Assembly: GCA_018262895.1 (NCBI GenBank)
Contig: JADFDJ010000018.1
Coordinates: forward strand, 1 to 38,986
Length of the DNA: 38,986 nt
Reading direction: 5' to 3'
Source: Methanomassiliicoccus sp.
GTDB taxonomy: Archaea; Thermoplasmatota; Thermoplasmata; Methanomassiliicoccales; Methanomassiliicoccaceae
The position numbers were made by a program, and so were the translations under genes. A model generated the notes under the pieces. It was not told the DNA's origin. It did not search any database and saw only the letters and a list, made by a program, of their open reading frames with translations. Positions 8,316 through 16,361 of the stretch are shown one piece after another. The first letter of the stretch is position 1. Every line of letters begins with the position of its first letter.

Positions 8316-11300
8316 GCGTCAGAAGGAGGCTATGGACCGCTCGCGCTCGCTGTGCGTCACCGCCGGGGCGGGCGCGGGGAAGACGTTCACGCTGGTGGAG
8401 AAGTACATCCACCTCATCAAGAGCGGCGTCGCTGTCTCCGAGATACTAGCCCTGACGTTCACCGAGAAGGCCGCAGCGGAGATGAAGCACCGCGTGCGCG
8501 AGGCCGTCATGAAGCTGCCGGGCGAGGAGTGGGACAGGGTCAGGGACGAGATCAACTGGTGCAAGATATCCACCTTCCACGCGTTCTGCGTCAACGTCAT
8601 CCGCGAGTTCCCGCTGGAGACCGGGGTCTCGCCCAACTTCAAGGTGCTGGAGGAGGTGGAGCGCAGGGAGCTTCAGAAGGAGGCCTGGGACCGGCTGCTG
8701 TCGCCTCCTGTCGACCGTGCGATCAACGACGCCCTGGTGCGCCTCCTGGCCGACATCCCCATGTCCAAGCTGATGGGCAGCATCCAGTTCATGTACGACC
8801 GCCGCTCGGAGGTCTCTACCTTCCTCGATTCGTTCAGGACGAAGGAGGAGCTGCTCGCCCGATGGAGCGAGATCGCCGACCTCTACCGGAAAGACGTGCT
8901 CGGCCGATGCCTTTCGGACACCGGGTTCATGAGCGCTGTCGAAGTGCTCCGTGCCCTTGCCATCAAGCACGGCGGCGGCAAGGACTCAGGGTGCAGGTAT
9001 CTGAGGGCGGTCGCCCCCTTGCTCGAAGAGATAAAGCCGGGAGCTCAGGAAGAGGCAGCGTGCAGGGCCGTCAGCGAGCTGAGGACGGTCAGGATCACGA
9101 GGAACGGGGGCAGCAAGCAGATGTTCGGCTCAGACCTGGAACGGTTCCGGGACGCGGTCGCGGAGGTCCAGTCGGCGCTCGAGCGCCATGGCACCGACGT
9201 TCTTGATGATGGAGCAGATGATCTCAACGACACGGCGGCCTCGATCATCCTGGACCTGAAGCTGGTCCTCGGCGCCTACCAGACGATCGTCAAGGGCATG
9301 AAGCGGGACAGCAACGCCATAGACTTCGAGGACATGATAGCCATCGTCCACGATCTCTTCGTCAGGGAACCGGGGACGGTCAAGCAGGAGTTCACCGACA
9401 GTTACCGCTACATCCTGGTGGACGAGTTCCAGGATACGGACGCCGTTCAGAGCGATATCATCTGGAGGATGGCTGGCGAGGAAGAAGCGAAGGAGCGGCT
9501 GTTCATCGTCGGCGATCCCAAGCAGTCCATCTACCTCTTCCGCAACGTCGATGTGTCGATGTTCAAGGACTTCCAGGGAAGGATCAACGATATGCTGGGA
9601 GGGAGGAGCATCCACCTCGATACCAACTACCGCTCCTCCCCCCAGGTCATCGAATTCGTGAACCATGTCTTCGGCCAGCTCATGGGCGAGGCCAGGGAGA
9701 GGTGGGAGTTCCGGTACCAGGAGATGAGGTGCTGCGAGGAAAGGATGAAGGACGAGGGCTCGGTCGAGCTGCTTCTCCTTCCCGAAGAGGGCGGCTCGGA
9801 GGCGGACTTCGTCGCCCGTCGGATACGCGACATCGTTGACAACGGATCAAGGGCGGTGTGCTGGTCAGAGGATGGGAAGAAGCATCTGGACACGCCTAGG
9901 CCGGCAGGTTACGGCGACATCGCCATCCTCCTGAGGGCGAAGACGCGGCTCCACGCGCTCGAGGACGCCCTGGGCCGTTACGGGATCCCGTACCGCGTCC
10001 ACGGGGGCCTGGGGTTCTTCGAGAGGCAGGAGATCATCGACCTTACCGTCCTTCTCTCCTTCCTCAGCAACGAGGATGACGACCTCTCCCTCTACGGTGT
10101 GCTGCGCTCCCCCTACTTCGCGTTCTCGGACGAGCAGTTCTTCCACATGCTCGGACGGCGGCACGGCTCCCTGTGGAACGAGCTCAAGGCGTACGCCGCG
10201 GATGCGGAGGACGAGCATACGAGAGCCTCGGTCAATAGGCTGGACCGCTGGCTCCACTACGCGCCGAGGCTGACCGTCCCCCAGCTGCTGAGCATGGTGT
10301 ACCGCGAGTCTGGGATCTTCGCGGTGTACGGTGCCCTGCCGGACGGGGAGCAGATGATCGCCAACCTCGAGAAGCTGCTGTCGATGGTCAGGAACGCCCA
10401 CTCGTCCGGCTTCCTCTCCCTGTCGGAGTTCAAGAGGTGGATGGAGCTGAGCATGGAGGCCGGAGCGAAGGAAGGCCTGGCTCAGCTCGCCGGCGGCGAG
10501 GGCTCGGTGAAGGTCATGACCGTCCACGCGGCCAAGGGACTGGAGTTCCCCATAGTCTTCGTGCCGGAGATGAACTTCATCAGGAACGATGACCCGTCCC
10601 TCCTCCTCTTCTCCGAGGACATGGGCCTGGGAGCGGACGCCCCGGACCCAACGGACGGATACAAGCTGAAGGCCTCGATGCCCAAGAGGCTGATCTCCAG
10701 GGAGCTGGGATCGAAGGGGTCAGCGGAGAGGAAGCGCCTCCTCTACGTGGCTCTGACGCGAGCGAAGGACCACCTGGTGATGTGCGGCAGCATGCCCAAC
10801 GAGAAGGACCAGGAGAAGGAGCTGTGGATCAACTGGATCACGCAGGCCGCGTCCATCGGCCCCGAGGACATCGGGTCCGGGGTCAAGGTCATCAGCTCGA
10901 AGCTATCAATGTCCATAGTCCAGGACCCCATGGCGTTCGAGGCGGAGGAGAGGGACACCGCCACCGGGTCCCTACTGGGTCCTGAAGAGCTGAGCGGATC
11001 CATCGTTCCTCGACCTAAGATCGAGGTGGTCCCGACCCCGCCGCCACGCTCCCCCTCCAAGGCGCACGAGCGGAGGAGGACCGATCCTACGGTCAGGGAG
11101 AGGTCGGAGCCGCCACAGATCGTCGAGAAGGGAGAGATGAGCTACCTCGATATTCCTACGGTCAGAGGAACGATCATACACGAGGTCCTGAGCGGCAAGG
11201 AAGCATCCACAGTGCTCAGGAGGTACGGCATCACCGATGCTTCGAGGGAGAGGGAGTTCTCCGCGATGTACGAGAGGCTCATGTCCGAGCCTATGATGGT

Positions 11301-11577
11301 AGGGGCCAAGGCGGTCTTCCGGGAGCTGGCGTTCATGGCCAAGGTCGACGGCGAGGTCTACAAGGGCAGGATCGACATGCTAGTGCAGAGTGAGGACGGG
11401 TCCTGGCTCGTGGTGGACCACAAGACCGGTCGCTTTGACGATGAGATCGGTGAGGGGAAGGTCAAAGAATACAGGCTCCAGATGGAGATATATGAGAAGG
11501 CAATAGCCGATCTGGTCAAGAAGAAGGTCAGCTCCTCGCTGTGGCTGGTCGACGAGGAGCGGACGATCACACTCTGA
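8305..11577 (+). CDS. AddA/RexA-like UvrD-family helicase-nuclease
   Basis: This is a superfamily 1A DNA helicase with a C-terminal nuclease, predicted to unwind and cut double-strand ends. It has Gln6 of the Q motif, Walker A AGAGAGKT at about 20-27, LTFTEKAAAEM (Ia), DEFQDTD at 373-379 (motif II), GDPKQSIYLFR from 403 (III), TNYRSSPQVIEFVN (IV), TVHAAKGLEFPIVF around His741 (V) and LLYVALTRAKDHLV from 812 (VI). The nuclease follows with TIIHEVLSG, GRIDML, DHKTG (Asp1038, Lys1040) and YRLQMEIYEKAI. At 1090 residues it matches AddA length. It overlaps the AddB-like gene by 11 bases and ends the operon. Both subunits keep nuclease motifs, as in AddAB rather than RecBCD. Base composition looks richer in G+C than the R-M genes. 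Confidence 0.93.
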   Translation: MMSERQKEAMDRSRSLCVTAGAGAGKTFTLVEKYIHLIKSGVAVSEILALTFTEKAAAEMKHRVREAVMKLPGEEWDRVRDEINWCKISTFHAFCVNVIREFPLETGVSPNFKVLEEVERRELQKEAWDRLLSPPVDRAINDALVRLLADIPMSKLMGSIQFMYDRRSEVSTFLDSFRTKEELLARWSEIADLYRKDVLGRCLSDTGFMSAVEVLRALAIKHGGGKDSGCRYLRAVAPLLEEIKPGAQEEAACRAVSELRTVRITRNGGSKQMFGSDLERFRDAVAEVQSALERHGTDVLDDGADDLNDTAASIILDLKLVLGAYQTIVKGMKRDSNAIDFEDMIAIVHDLFVREPGTVKQEFTDSYRYILVDEFQDTDAVQSDIIWRMAGEEEAKERLFIVGDPKQSIYLFRNVDVSMFKDFQGRINDMLGGRSIHLDTNYRSSPQVIEFVNHVFGQLMGEARERWEFRYQEMRCCEERMKDEGSVELLLLPEEGGSEADFVARRIRDIVDNGSRAVCWSEDGKKHLDTPRPAGYGDIAILLRAKTRLHALEDALGRYGIPYRVHGGLGFFERQEIIDLTVLLSFLSNEDDDLSLYGVLRSPYFAFSDEQFFHMLGRRHGSLWNELKAYAADAEDEHTRASVNRLDRWLHYAPRLTVPQLLSMVYRESGIFAVYGALPDGEQMIANLEKLLSMVRNAHSSGFLSLSEFKRWMELSMEAGAKEGLAQLAGGEGSVKVMTVHAAKGLEFPIVFVPEMNFIRNDDPSLLLFSEDMGLGADAPDPTDGYKLKASMPKRLISRELGSKGSAERKRLLYVALTRAKDHLVMCGSMPNEKDQEKELWINWITQAASIGPEDIGSGVKVISSKLSMSIVQDPMAFEAEERDTATGSLLGPEELSGSIVPRPKIEVVPTPPPRSPSKAHERRRTDPTVRERSEPPQIVEKGEMSYLDIPTVRGTIIHEVLSGKEASTVLRRYGITDASREREFSAMYERLMSEPMMVGAKAVFRELAFMAKVDGEVYKGRIDMLVQSEDGSWLVVDHKTGRFDDEIGEGKVKEYRLQMEIYEKAIADLVKKKVSSSLWLVDEERTITL

Positions 11578-11754
11578 ATTGCCCATCGATAAGGATGTAG
11601 GATGTCCATTCTTCAAGTGATCCAATTTGTCTCGGCCTCGTATCGCCACCTTCATTCTCTGCCATATTCATGTATATTCTACTATTGCATTTGAAGTTCA
11701 GTACATGCCACCCTGCAATCCAATTTTCCTTAGTCCACATGATAAATGATCATG

Positions 11755-11802
11755 TCCGATTTATCGGATATGTTCTAGCCATCTCGGACACATTTCTTAT
11801 AC
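11755..11802 (+). promoter_or_regulatory. Inverted repeats and TATA box before the 47-residue gene
   Basis: TCCGATTTATCGGA at 11755-11768 is a 6+2+6 inverted repeat. The half-site TCGGACA recurs near 11784-11790, in inverse orientation to TGTCCGA near 11753-11759. A TATA-like TTCTTATAC follows at about 11794-11802, some 35-40 bases before the ATG at 11837. The arrangement resembles an operator upstream of an archaeal promoter. Confidence 0.45.
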
Positions 11803-11836
11803 AACGGACCTCTAGAATGGACAGGAGGTATGTTCA

Positions 11837-11980
11837 ATGGGCTGTAAACCAAAATCCAAGGGTGAGCAACCGAAGGTCAAAGGACCCACCAATCCCGTTA
11901 GTAAAGCCTCTGAAGAGGACCGCAGCAAGAAGGTAACATCCAGCAAACCCACTTCCAAGGGCTCCAAGAAGAACAAGTAG
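11837..11980 (+). CDS. Small lysine/serine-rich protein, 47 residues
   Basis: I do not recognise a family. The ATG is preceded by a perfect AGGAGGT at 11823-11829, seven bases away, which is among the strongest ribosome sites in the window. The product begins MGCKPKSKGEQPKVKGP and ends in a lysine-rich tail (KGSKKNK). It is hydrophilic and basic, and is probably disordered. A single Cys lies at position 3. A TATA-like element and inverted repeats lie upstream. An overlapping ATG at 11830 gives only a five-codon frame. The stop is TAG, with a second in-frame TAG seven codons on. It could be a nucleic-acid-binding or stress-related peptide, but nothing in the sequence decides this. Confidence 0.65.
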   Translation: MGCKPKSKGEQPKVKGPTNPVSKASEEDRSKKVTSSKPTSKGSKKNK

Positions 11981-12032
11981 AAAAGCGAAATACAGATCTA
12001 GCATCTGTTCCGAGCGCCATCTAGGGCACGCC

Positions 12033-12902
12033 TTACTGGAGGTAGAAGATGTCCGCGACGTTGTCGCCGGCAGAGGTCACCCTCATGCTCTTTCCGCGTC
12101 CCTCCTTCTCGTCGACCCAGCCGTTCCTGATCCACCCATCGATGTAGTGGCGCGAGTAGTACATCTTCTCCGCCTGCAGGGCCCTCTCCCCGTGCCTGGT
12201 GTCCTTGTCCTTGAGCTTGGGGAGCCTCTCCGCGTCATAGGTCCACGCACCAGCCTCCTTGATGGATTGAATCATAGCTGAGTATTTAGTGGACTGACCT
12301 CTCTTCTTCCTATCTCGAAGTATCCTCAGCGCCACAACAAGGTCCTCGGGAGGCGGGCTCAGGTGGAATGTGGGCAGCTCGGTGGGCTCCCGAACCTCCC
12401 TGGACTGCCCGACGAGCTTGCCATCTATGCTGTAGCACTCCCTGATCCTGTCCTCTCCGGAGATGGTGTACTCCTTCGTGTGCACGGTGAACGGTTTCAC
12501 GCCCTTCACCATCATGGAGGCCACGGTGGCCGCGGCCGCGAACTCACTGGTCCCCGCGGAGACGTTGACGTACACGTCGTTCTCCATCTCCATCTCATGG
12601 GACATGACCGCCAGCAGTTCGGCCAGCACCTTCTTGAACCTGAAGACCTCGACCTTCCTCTCGACGATATCCTCATCCTTCAATCCTAGCTCGTTAAGCT
12701 GCCGCACCACCTCGCAGTAAAATTCACTGTAGATGCTGCTCTTCTTATCGGAACCCATCCCCCAATGGAGCAGATAGACCCTCTCGGCGCGCAGGTCCCG
12801 TATCGGCTGGACGATCTTCACGGTCTCGAACGTCACGCAGCTGATCACCACACGCAATCTGGGAGCGATACCTGCCGCAGGTCCGCTATCCGAGGTTGTC
12901 AT
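12033..12902 (-). CDS. HFX_2341-family (DUF6293) regulator, CARF-like N-terminus and winged helix
   Basis: This is a predicted ligand-sensing transcription regulator. The N-terminal Rossmann-like half starts LRVVISCVTFETVKIVQPI, continues with VYLLHWG, and has a glycine/serine loop YVNVSAGTSEFAAAATVAS. That loop corresponds to the ligand-binding loop of CARF domains. The C-terminal third (KLKDKDTRHGERALQAE onward, then SRHYIDGWIRNGWVDE and VTSAGDNVADIF) reads as a winged helix. The open frame extends to 12965, but a TATA-like GTTATATTA lies inside that extension at about 12950-12958, and the ATG at 12902 is preceded by GGTGA, so 12902 is preferred. It is divergent from the 13010 gene across a short shared promoter region. 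No CRISPR or Cas gene is present here. Confidence 0.8.
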   Translation of the reverse strand: MTTSDSGPAAGIAPRLRVVISCVTFETVKIVQPIRDLRAERVYLLHWGMGSDKKSSIYSEFYCEVVRQLNELGLKDEDIVERKVEVFRFKKVLAELLAVMSHEMEMENDVYVNVSAGTSEFAAAATVASMMVKGVKPFTVHTKEYTISGEDRIRECYSIDGKLVGQSREVREPTELPTFHLSPPPEDLVVALRILRDRKKRGQSTKYSAMIQSIKEAGAWTYDAERLPKLKDKDTRHGERALQAEKMYYSRHYIDGWIRNGWVDEKEGRGKSMRVTSAGDNVADIFYLQ

Positions 12903-13009
12903 TTCTTCACCATCTCGAGATCGATGAACTGTGATTGTAACACCAATATCTAATATAACATTCATAACGTTATAATGTTTACCTACTTCTCACAAGAATA
13001 CTCCCCTCG
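12903..13009. promoter_or_regulatory. Divergent promoter region with two TATA-like elements
   Basis: This 107-base segment separates the HFX_2341-type regulator (minus) from the 13010 gene (plus). For the minus gene, a TATA-like element at about 12950-12958 would start transcription near 12930. For the plus gene, GTTATAATGTTT near 12970-12981 would start transcription near 13000-13010, so the mRNA may be leaderless. The inverted segment AACGTTATAATGT lies between them and could be a binding site for the regulator itself. Confidence 0.45.
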
Positions 13010-13336
13010 ATGACGCAGCAGCAGTTCGATCGGATGACCCAGTACCTCATCTCCAACGGTGACGTGCCGGCAGTGACAAGCCAGGAGATCTACGAGTACG
13101 CGTGGAGCCAGGGGATAAGGCCGCTCAGGGAGAGCGCTCTCAAGTCCAGGCCGAATGTGAGCGGCCGAAGAACGCGGCCCAAGCGGAAACCAGGTAGGCT
13201 ACACGGGGGATCGTGGCGCGCACGAGTGTGGACATCCCTAATGGATGCTCAGCAATCGTTTGGTTCTGACATTGTATCGCACGCTGAGACCATCGACAGC
13301 GATGGGCGGGATGAGAGGGAGGTGGAGGAACTATGA
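13010..13336 (+). CDS. Hypothetical basic protein, 108 residues
   Basis: No family is recognised. The first 45 residues (MTQQQFDRMTQYLISNGD, then TSQEIYEYAWSQGIRPLRESALKSRP) look helical and could form a small helix-turn-helix. The middle part is very basic (RRTRPKRKPGR at about 53-63) and the tail acidic. No Shine-Dalgarno site precedes the ATG, which fits a leaderless transcript from the TATA-like element about 30 bases upstream. Its TGA overlaps the ATG of the zinc-finger gene by four bases (ATGA), so the two are translationally coupled. A DNA- or RNA-binding role is a guess from composition only. Confidence 0.6.
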   Translation: MTQQQFDRMTQYLISNGDVPAVTSQEIYEYAWSQGIRPLRESALKSRPNVSGRRTRPKRKPGRLHGGSWRARVWTSLMDAQQSFGSDIVSHAETIDSDGRDEREVEEL

Positions 13337-13506
13337 GGAATAGTACATGCCCTGTCTGCCGGGGCAACGGCCGCTGCCCTCTCTGCAGGGGCAGCGGTAG
13401 GGCAGGATACGCGAACAACAGCTCGCGGCCCGATCAGTTCCCTCGCTGCCCCAAATGCAATGCCACCGGCGTATGCATCCGATGTGGTGGGAGGGGCCGC
13501 ACCTGA
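13333..13506 (+). CDS. Stand-alone DnaJ-type zinc finger protein, 57 residues
   Basis: The protein consists almost entirely of four CxxCxGxG-like units: CPVCRGNG at 6-13, CPLCRGSG at 15-22, CPKCNATG at 39-46 and CIRCGGRG at 48-55. This is the cysteine-rich zinc domain of DnaJ/Hsp40, which binds two zinc ions and unfolded protein, but without the J domain or substrate-binding domains. The ATG at 13333 overlaps the previous stop and is preceded by a GGGAGGTGGAGGA tract, an excellent ribosome site. Similar isolated zinc modules occur as small accessory proteins; the partner here is unknown, with the coupled 108-residue protein as first candidate. Confidence 0.85.
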   Translation: MRNSTCPVCRGNGRCPLCRGSGRAGYANNSSRPDQFPRCPKCNATGVCIRCGGRGRT

Positions 13507-13550
13507 GCAACCATACCTCATATGAAAGATGAAACAAGCTGGGGGCAACT

Positions 13551-14270
13551 ATGTTGAGAAAAGAAGAAGTGCTTGGATTAAAGTCAAGACAGGTTGAGCT
13601 GTCCAGGCACATTCATATCATCCATTCATTGATACCCCTGTACGAGGGGAAAGAGAGAGAAGCGCTGGAGGACGCCTACCATTTGCTCAGAGAGAAGGCC
13701 CGCCTAATCAGTGAGGTGATCTTTTGGGAGGGGGGCGGTATGGATGAGATCGTGAAGGTGATGGTGAAGATGATGAAGAATGAGAACAGGGAACGGCTGA
13801 GGAAACAGGAGCTGTTAACAATGTCAGTGGAAAAAATTGAAGGATCTGTGGGTGCGAACGGGAAGGCCATATTGGGATGGCTGAAAGCAATTCAGGGGCG
13901 AAATGGAATAGAGCTATCGCCCACAAAGGGCGGATTGCATGTCTGCCTTAAGATGGACGGTCAACTCATCCCCCTGATCCAGGTATGGGGGAAGGCAGAT
14001 AATCGGAAGATAAGTGAAATGATCGAGACTCGCAAACAGTATCTCCCAAAGGGTTTGAACCTAACGAGGGGGGAAGAGATCTCGATAGCTGAACTGTTCG
14101 AAAGTGCGGGTTTCAAGAAGACCTCAGGAGAGCATCTGAACATGAGGTTATCGTATGGGGAGGATAGAAATCCTCATCTAAGGATCGGTCCAGAGCACCT
14201 GGACGGGATGGAAAAGGCACTGCTGGGTACGATCGAGATCATTCAGAGGGCGCAGCCAAGCCTGAGATAA
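13551..14270 (+). CDS. Hypothetical protein, 239 residues
   Basis: No family is recognised. Residues 1-100 are strongly helical and charged (SRQVELSRHIHIIHSLIP, then KEREALEDAYHLLREKARL and MKNENRERLRKQELL), suggesting a coiled-coil or helical bundle. A mixed alpha/beta part follows from about 105 (ILGWLKAIQGRNGIELSPTKGG and LHVCLKMDGQLIPLIQVWG). There is no signal peptide or membrane segment. The ATG at 13551 follows GGGGGCAACT, a weak ribosome site. It lies 44 bases after the zinc-finger gene on the same strand and may share its transcript. Confidence 0.6.
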   Translation: MLRKEEVLGLKSRQVELSRHIHIIHSLIPLYEGKEREALEDAYHLLREKARLISEVIFWEGGGMDEIVKVMVKMMKNENRERLRKQELLTMSVEKIEGSVGANGKAILGWLKAIQGRNGIELSPTKGGLHVCLKMDGQLIPLIQVWGKADNRKISEMIETRKQYLPKGLNLTRGEEISIAELFESAGFKKTSGEHLNMRLSYGEDRNPHLRIGPEHLDGMEKALLGTIEIIQRAQPSLR

Positions 14271-14439
14271 CCAACCGGAGAGAATGATATCCACATTTTT
14301 ACCAAGAATGGATAATAAATGAAGCGCTGGCCTCATGTGTTATCCCCTATGAGGCTGGCACTTTACATCGATTATTGGTTTCTGTCACTTTTATTGAATA
14401 AACAGCGAATTATCATGGCCACCGCTGTTCCATTGCAGC

Positions 14440-14997
14440 CTACTTCCTGTATTCCTTGCCGCTCGAGAACGCCTTCCCCACGACCTCTCCCAGGCGATAG
14501 TAGTTGTAGGCGGAGTAGATGATGGGGTCGATCTTCTTGGGATCCGGCTTTCCATCGGTCATGCAGTCCTTGGACATGAGGACGTCGACGACCTCCCCGA
14601 TGTGGAGGTTGTGGCTCCCCAGCTCGAGGCTGTGACGCAGCTCGCATTCGATGTTCACCGGGAACTCGCTGATCAGCGGAGCGGTCGCCAGTTTTCCATA
14701 GAAGGTCTCGAAGACCAGGTGCTTGTCGACCTTGCTGCCGGAGGTTATCCCGCAGTAGTCCATTTCCACAACGTTCTTGGTGGATGGTATGTTGACGCTG
14801 AACGTCCCGTTCTCGATGATCCCTTTCTCGGTATACCTGGATCTGTTGATAGCGATGGAGATCGCCGGAGGGTCCATGCACGCGACGCCCGTCCACGCTA
14901 CGGTCATGTAGTTCGGCTTCCCATCGACATTGGCACCGACCAGCACCGCCGGCATGACCGTCATGTACGGTTTGAACGCAAAGGATACCTTGTCCAA
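14440..14997 (-). CDS. Flavin reductase-like (flavoredoxin) FMN-binding protein
   Basis: This is a predicted FMN-binding oxidoreductase of the flavin reductase-like split-barrel fold, in which flavoredoxin is the nearest archaeal/anaerobe type. The sequence has the family layout: PAVLVGANVDGKPNYMTVAW near the start, PPAISIAINRSRYTEKGI, NGTFSVNIPS (the family signature), the Y/C-GITSGSKVDK segment, and PVNIECELRH followed by GEVVDVLMSKDC. At 185 residues it is full length. The start is a TTG at 14997 preceded by GGTGAT. A palindrome CCACAATGTGG lies 8 bases upstream and a TATA-like element behind it. A paralogue sits at 35227-35832. The physiological electron donor is unknown. Confidence 0.88.
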   Translation of the reverse strand: MDKVSFAFKPYMTVMPAVLVGANVDGKPNYMTVAWTGVACMDPPAISIAINRSRYTEKGIIENGTFSVNIPSTKNVVEMDYCGITSGSKVDKHLVFETFYGKLATAPLISEFPVNIECELRHSLELGSHNLHIGEVVDVLMSKDCMTDGKPDPKKIDPIIYSAYNYYRLGEVVGKAFSSGKEYRK

Positions 14998-15004
14998 ATA
15001 ATCA

Positions 15005-15042
15005 CCACAATGTGGAGGGCATCGGTGCCGCCATTATTTAAC
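15005..15042 (-). promoter_or_regulatory. Promoter with CCACAATGTGG operator-like palindrome
   Basis: The palindrome CCACA-N-TGTGG lies at 15005-15015, just upstream of the flavin reductase start. A TATA-like element (plus-strand ATTATTTAAC, 15033-15042) stands 17 bases further upstream, so the palindrome would cover the transcription start. The same 11-mer occurs at 23238-23248 in a comparable place, which suggests one shared repressor. Confidence 0.5.
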
Positions 15043-15172
15043 AAATATCGAGGCGCTTCGTGCGTCGCCACCCGCCCCCATAAGAGGAAGGGCATATTGC
15101 TCGCAAGATCTTACCTCATTTTCCGATCACAAGCAAATGACCTGGATGGCATTGCATGACAATGGTGGAACC

Positions 15173-15181
15173 TTAATATAG
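15173..15181 (+). promoter_or_regulatory. TATA box of the UbiA-family gene
   Basis: TTAATATAG is centred about 27 bases before the TTG at 15204. That spacing places transcription initiation at or next to the start codon, so the mRNA is probably leaderless; no Shine-Dalgarno site is present. Confidence 0.5.
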
Positions 15182-15203
15182 AGTCGGTAGCCAAACCAAT
15201 TCG

Positions 15204-16139
15204 TTGACGGAATTGGCCTCGAAGCATTTCACGAAGACCCTATTATTACTTCGGTTAGCGAGGCCACACTTCCTTGTCACAGGCATCTTGCTCTATACGC
15301 TCGGAGCACTCCTCGCGATCGTCAATGGAGCTGCCGTTGAACCTGCCGTTCTGGTCTTTGGTTACACCATCTTCTTGTTCTCACACATCTCCATGCACTT
15401 CAGCAACGACTACTTCGACCAGGAAGGGGATAGACGATCTCAACGTACACCGATGTCAGGCGGTAGCGGGGTCCTCGTTGAACACCCGGAGATGGCTCAT
15501 CTGGCTCTGATAGTTGCGGTCCTTTTGCTCATCGCCTCGACGGTCACCGCCGCGGCATTCACATTGTATTATTCGTACCCCGTATCCTTCCTGATCTTCG
15601 CCATTCTGGGTGCGCTACTTGGCTGGTTCTATAACGCCCCACCTCTCAGGCTCGCGTACCGCGGCCTGGGGGAGATATCCACCGTCATCGCCGTGGGATT
15701 CGTCATGCCCGGAATGGGTTATTTCGTCGCGTCCGGCACGATCGACCTTTGGTTCACAAACCTCATGCTCCCTCTCTTCTGCTATGGGCTTTTCTTCATC
15801 GTGACAGTGGAGATGCCGGACATCGAGTCAGATAGAATGGCCGGTAGGGAAAACCTGTTGGTCGATCATGGTCTCGAAAGTGGCACCAAGGTCGCTCTCT
15901 TTGCCACGGTACTGGCGACGGCCTTGCTCATCACCATCGCATATTTGGGCGTCTTCGGCTCGACCATAGACCTCTGGCCTCTGGTGCTATTTTCCCTAAT
16001 TCCCTTGACGATAGCGGCATATGGGGCCGTTCGGGATCTCCAGCAACGGGAAAATGTTCTCTCTCAGGTCAAGTTGAATTTCGCCGGCCTGATCAGTTTT
16101 GTCCTCGTCTTCATCGGTATCGCTTATGCTGCCCCCTAG
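15204..16139 (+). CDS. UbiA-family prenyltransferase (MenA-like), integral membrane
   Basis: UbiA-type enzymes attach a polyprenyl chain to an aromatic or other acceptor within the membrane. The first aspartate-rich motif is Asn68-Asp69-x2-Asp72-x3-Asp76 (SNDYFDQEGD) and is followed by SGGSGVL, as in MenA-like proteins. The second is MPDIESD near 206-212. About eight to nine hydrophobic helices are visible, and the 311-residue length is normal. A quinone-type lipid or archaeal membrane lipid product is possible; the acceptor cannot be told from sequence. The TTG start agrees with a leaderless transcript. The Rieske gene that follows on the same strand is about 220 bases away and has its own TATA-like element. 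Confidence 0.87.
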   Translation: MTELASKHFTKTLLLLRLARPHFLVTGILLYTLGALLAIVNGAAVEPAVLVFGYTIFLFSHISMHFSNDYFDQEGDRRSQRTPMSGGSGVLVEHPEMAHLALIVAVLLLIASTVTAAAFTLYYSYPVSFLIFAILGALLGWFYNAPPLRLAYRGLGEISTVIAVGFVMPGMGYFVASGTIDLWFTNLMLPLFCYGLFFIVTVEMPDIESDRMAGRENLLVDHGLESGTKVALFATVLATALLITIAYLGVFGSTIDLWPLVLFSLIPLTIAAYGAVRDLQQRENVLSQVKLNFAGLISFVLVFIGIAYAAP

Positions 16140-16361
16140 CCGGATCTCACTAGGTTTTCATACAATGTTCAATGATCTGCCTGCTCATCAACTGCGAATA
16201 CATATCAGTTGAGCTTGTTCTACGTCCTGTCGTCTGGACCTGGATATTGATCACATCTCTCCTAACACCAGAGGTTCAAATAGGGAGCGCTCAAATCAAC
16301 GAACGGTGTTTGCACGGCAAGCGTAAAGATCGGATCAAAGGCCGATGTCCCGCTAGGCGGG

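Noticed and set aside
11670-11936. 88-residue frame overlapping the small lysine-rich gene
   Set aside because: The other frame has a perfect ribosome site and a consistent basic composition; this one has no ribosome site.
11978-12005. TAG readthrough of the 47-residue gene (pyrrolysine)
   Set aside because: A second in-frame TAG comes seven codons later and the added codons show no conserved character; ordinary termination is simpler.
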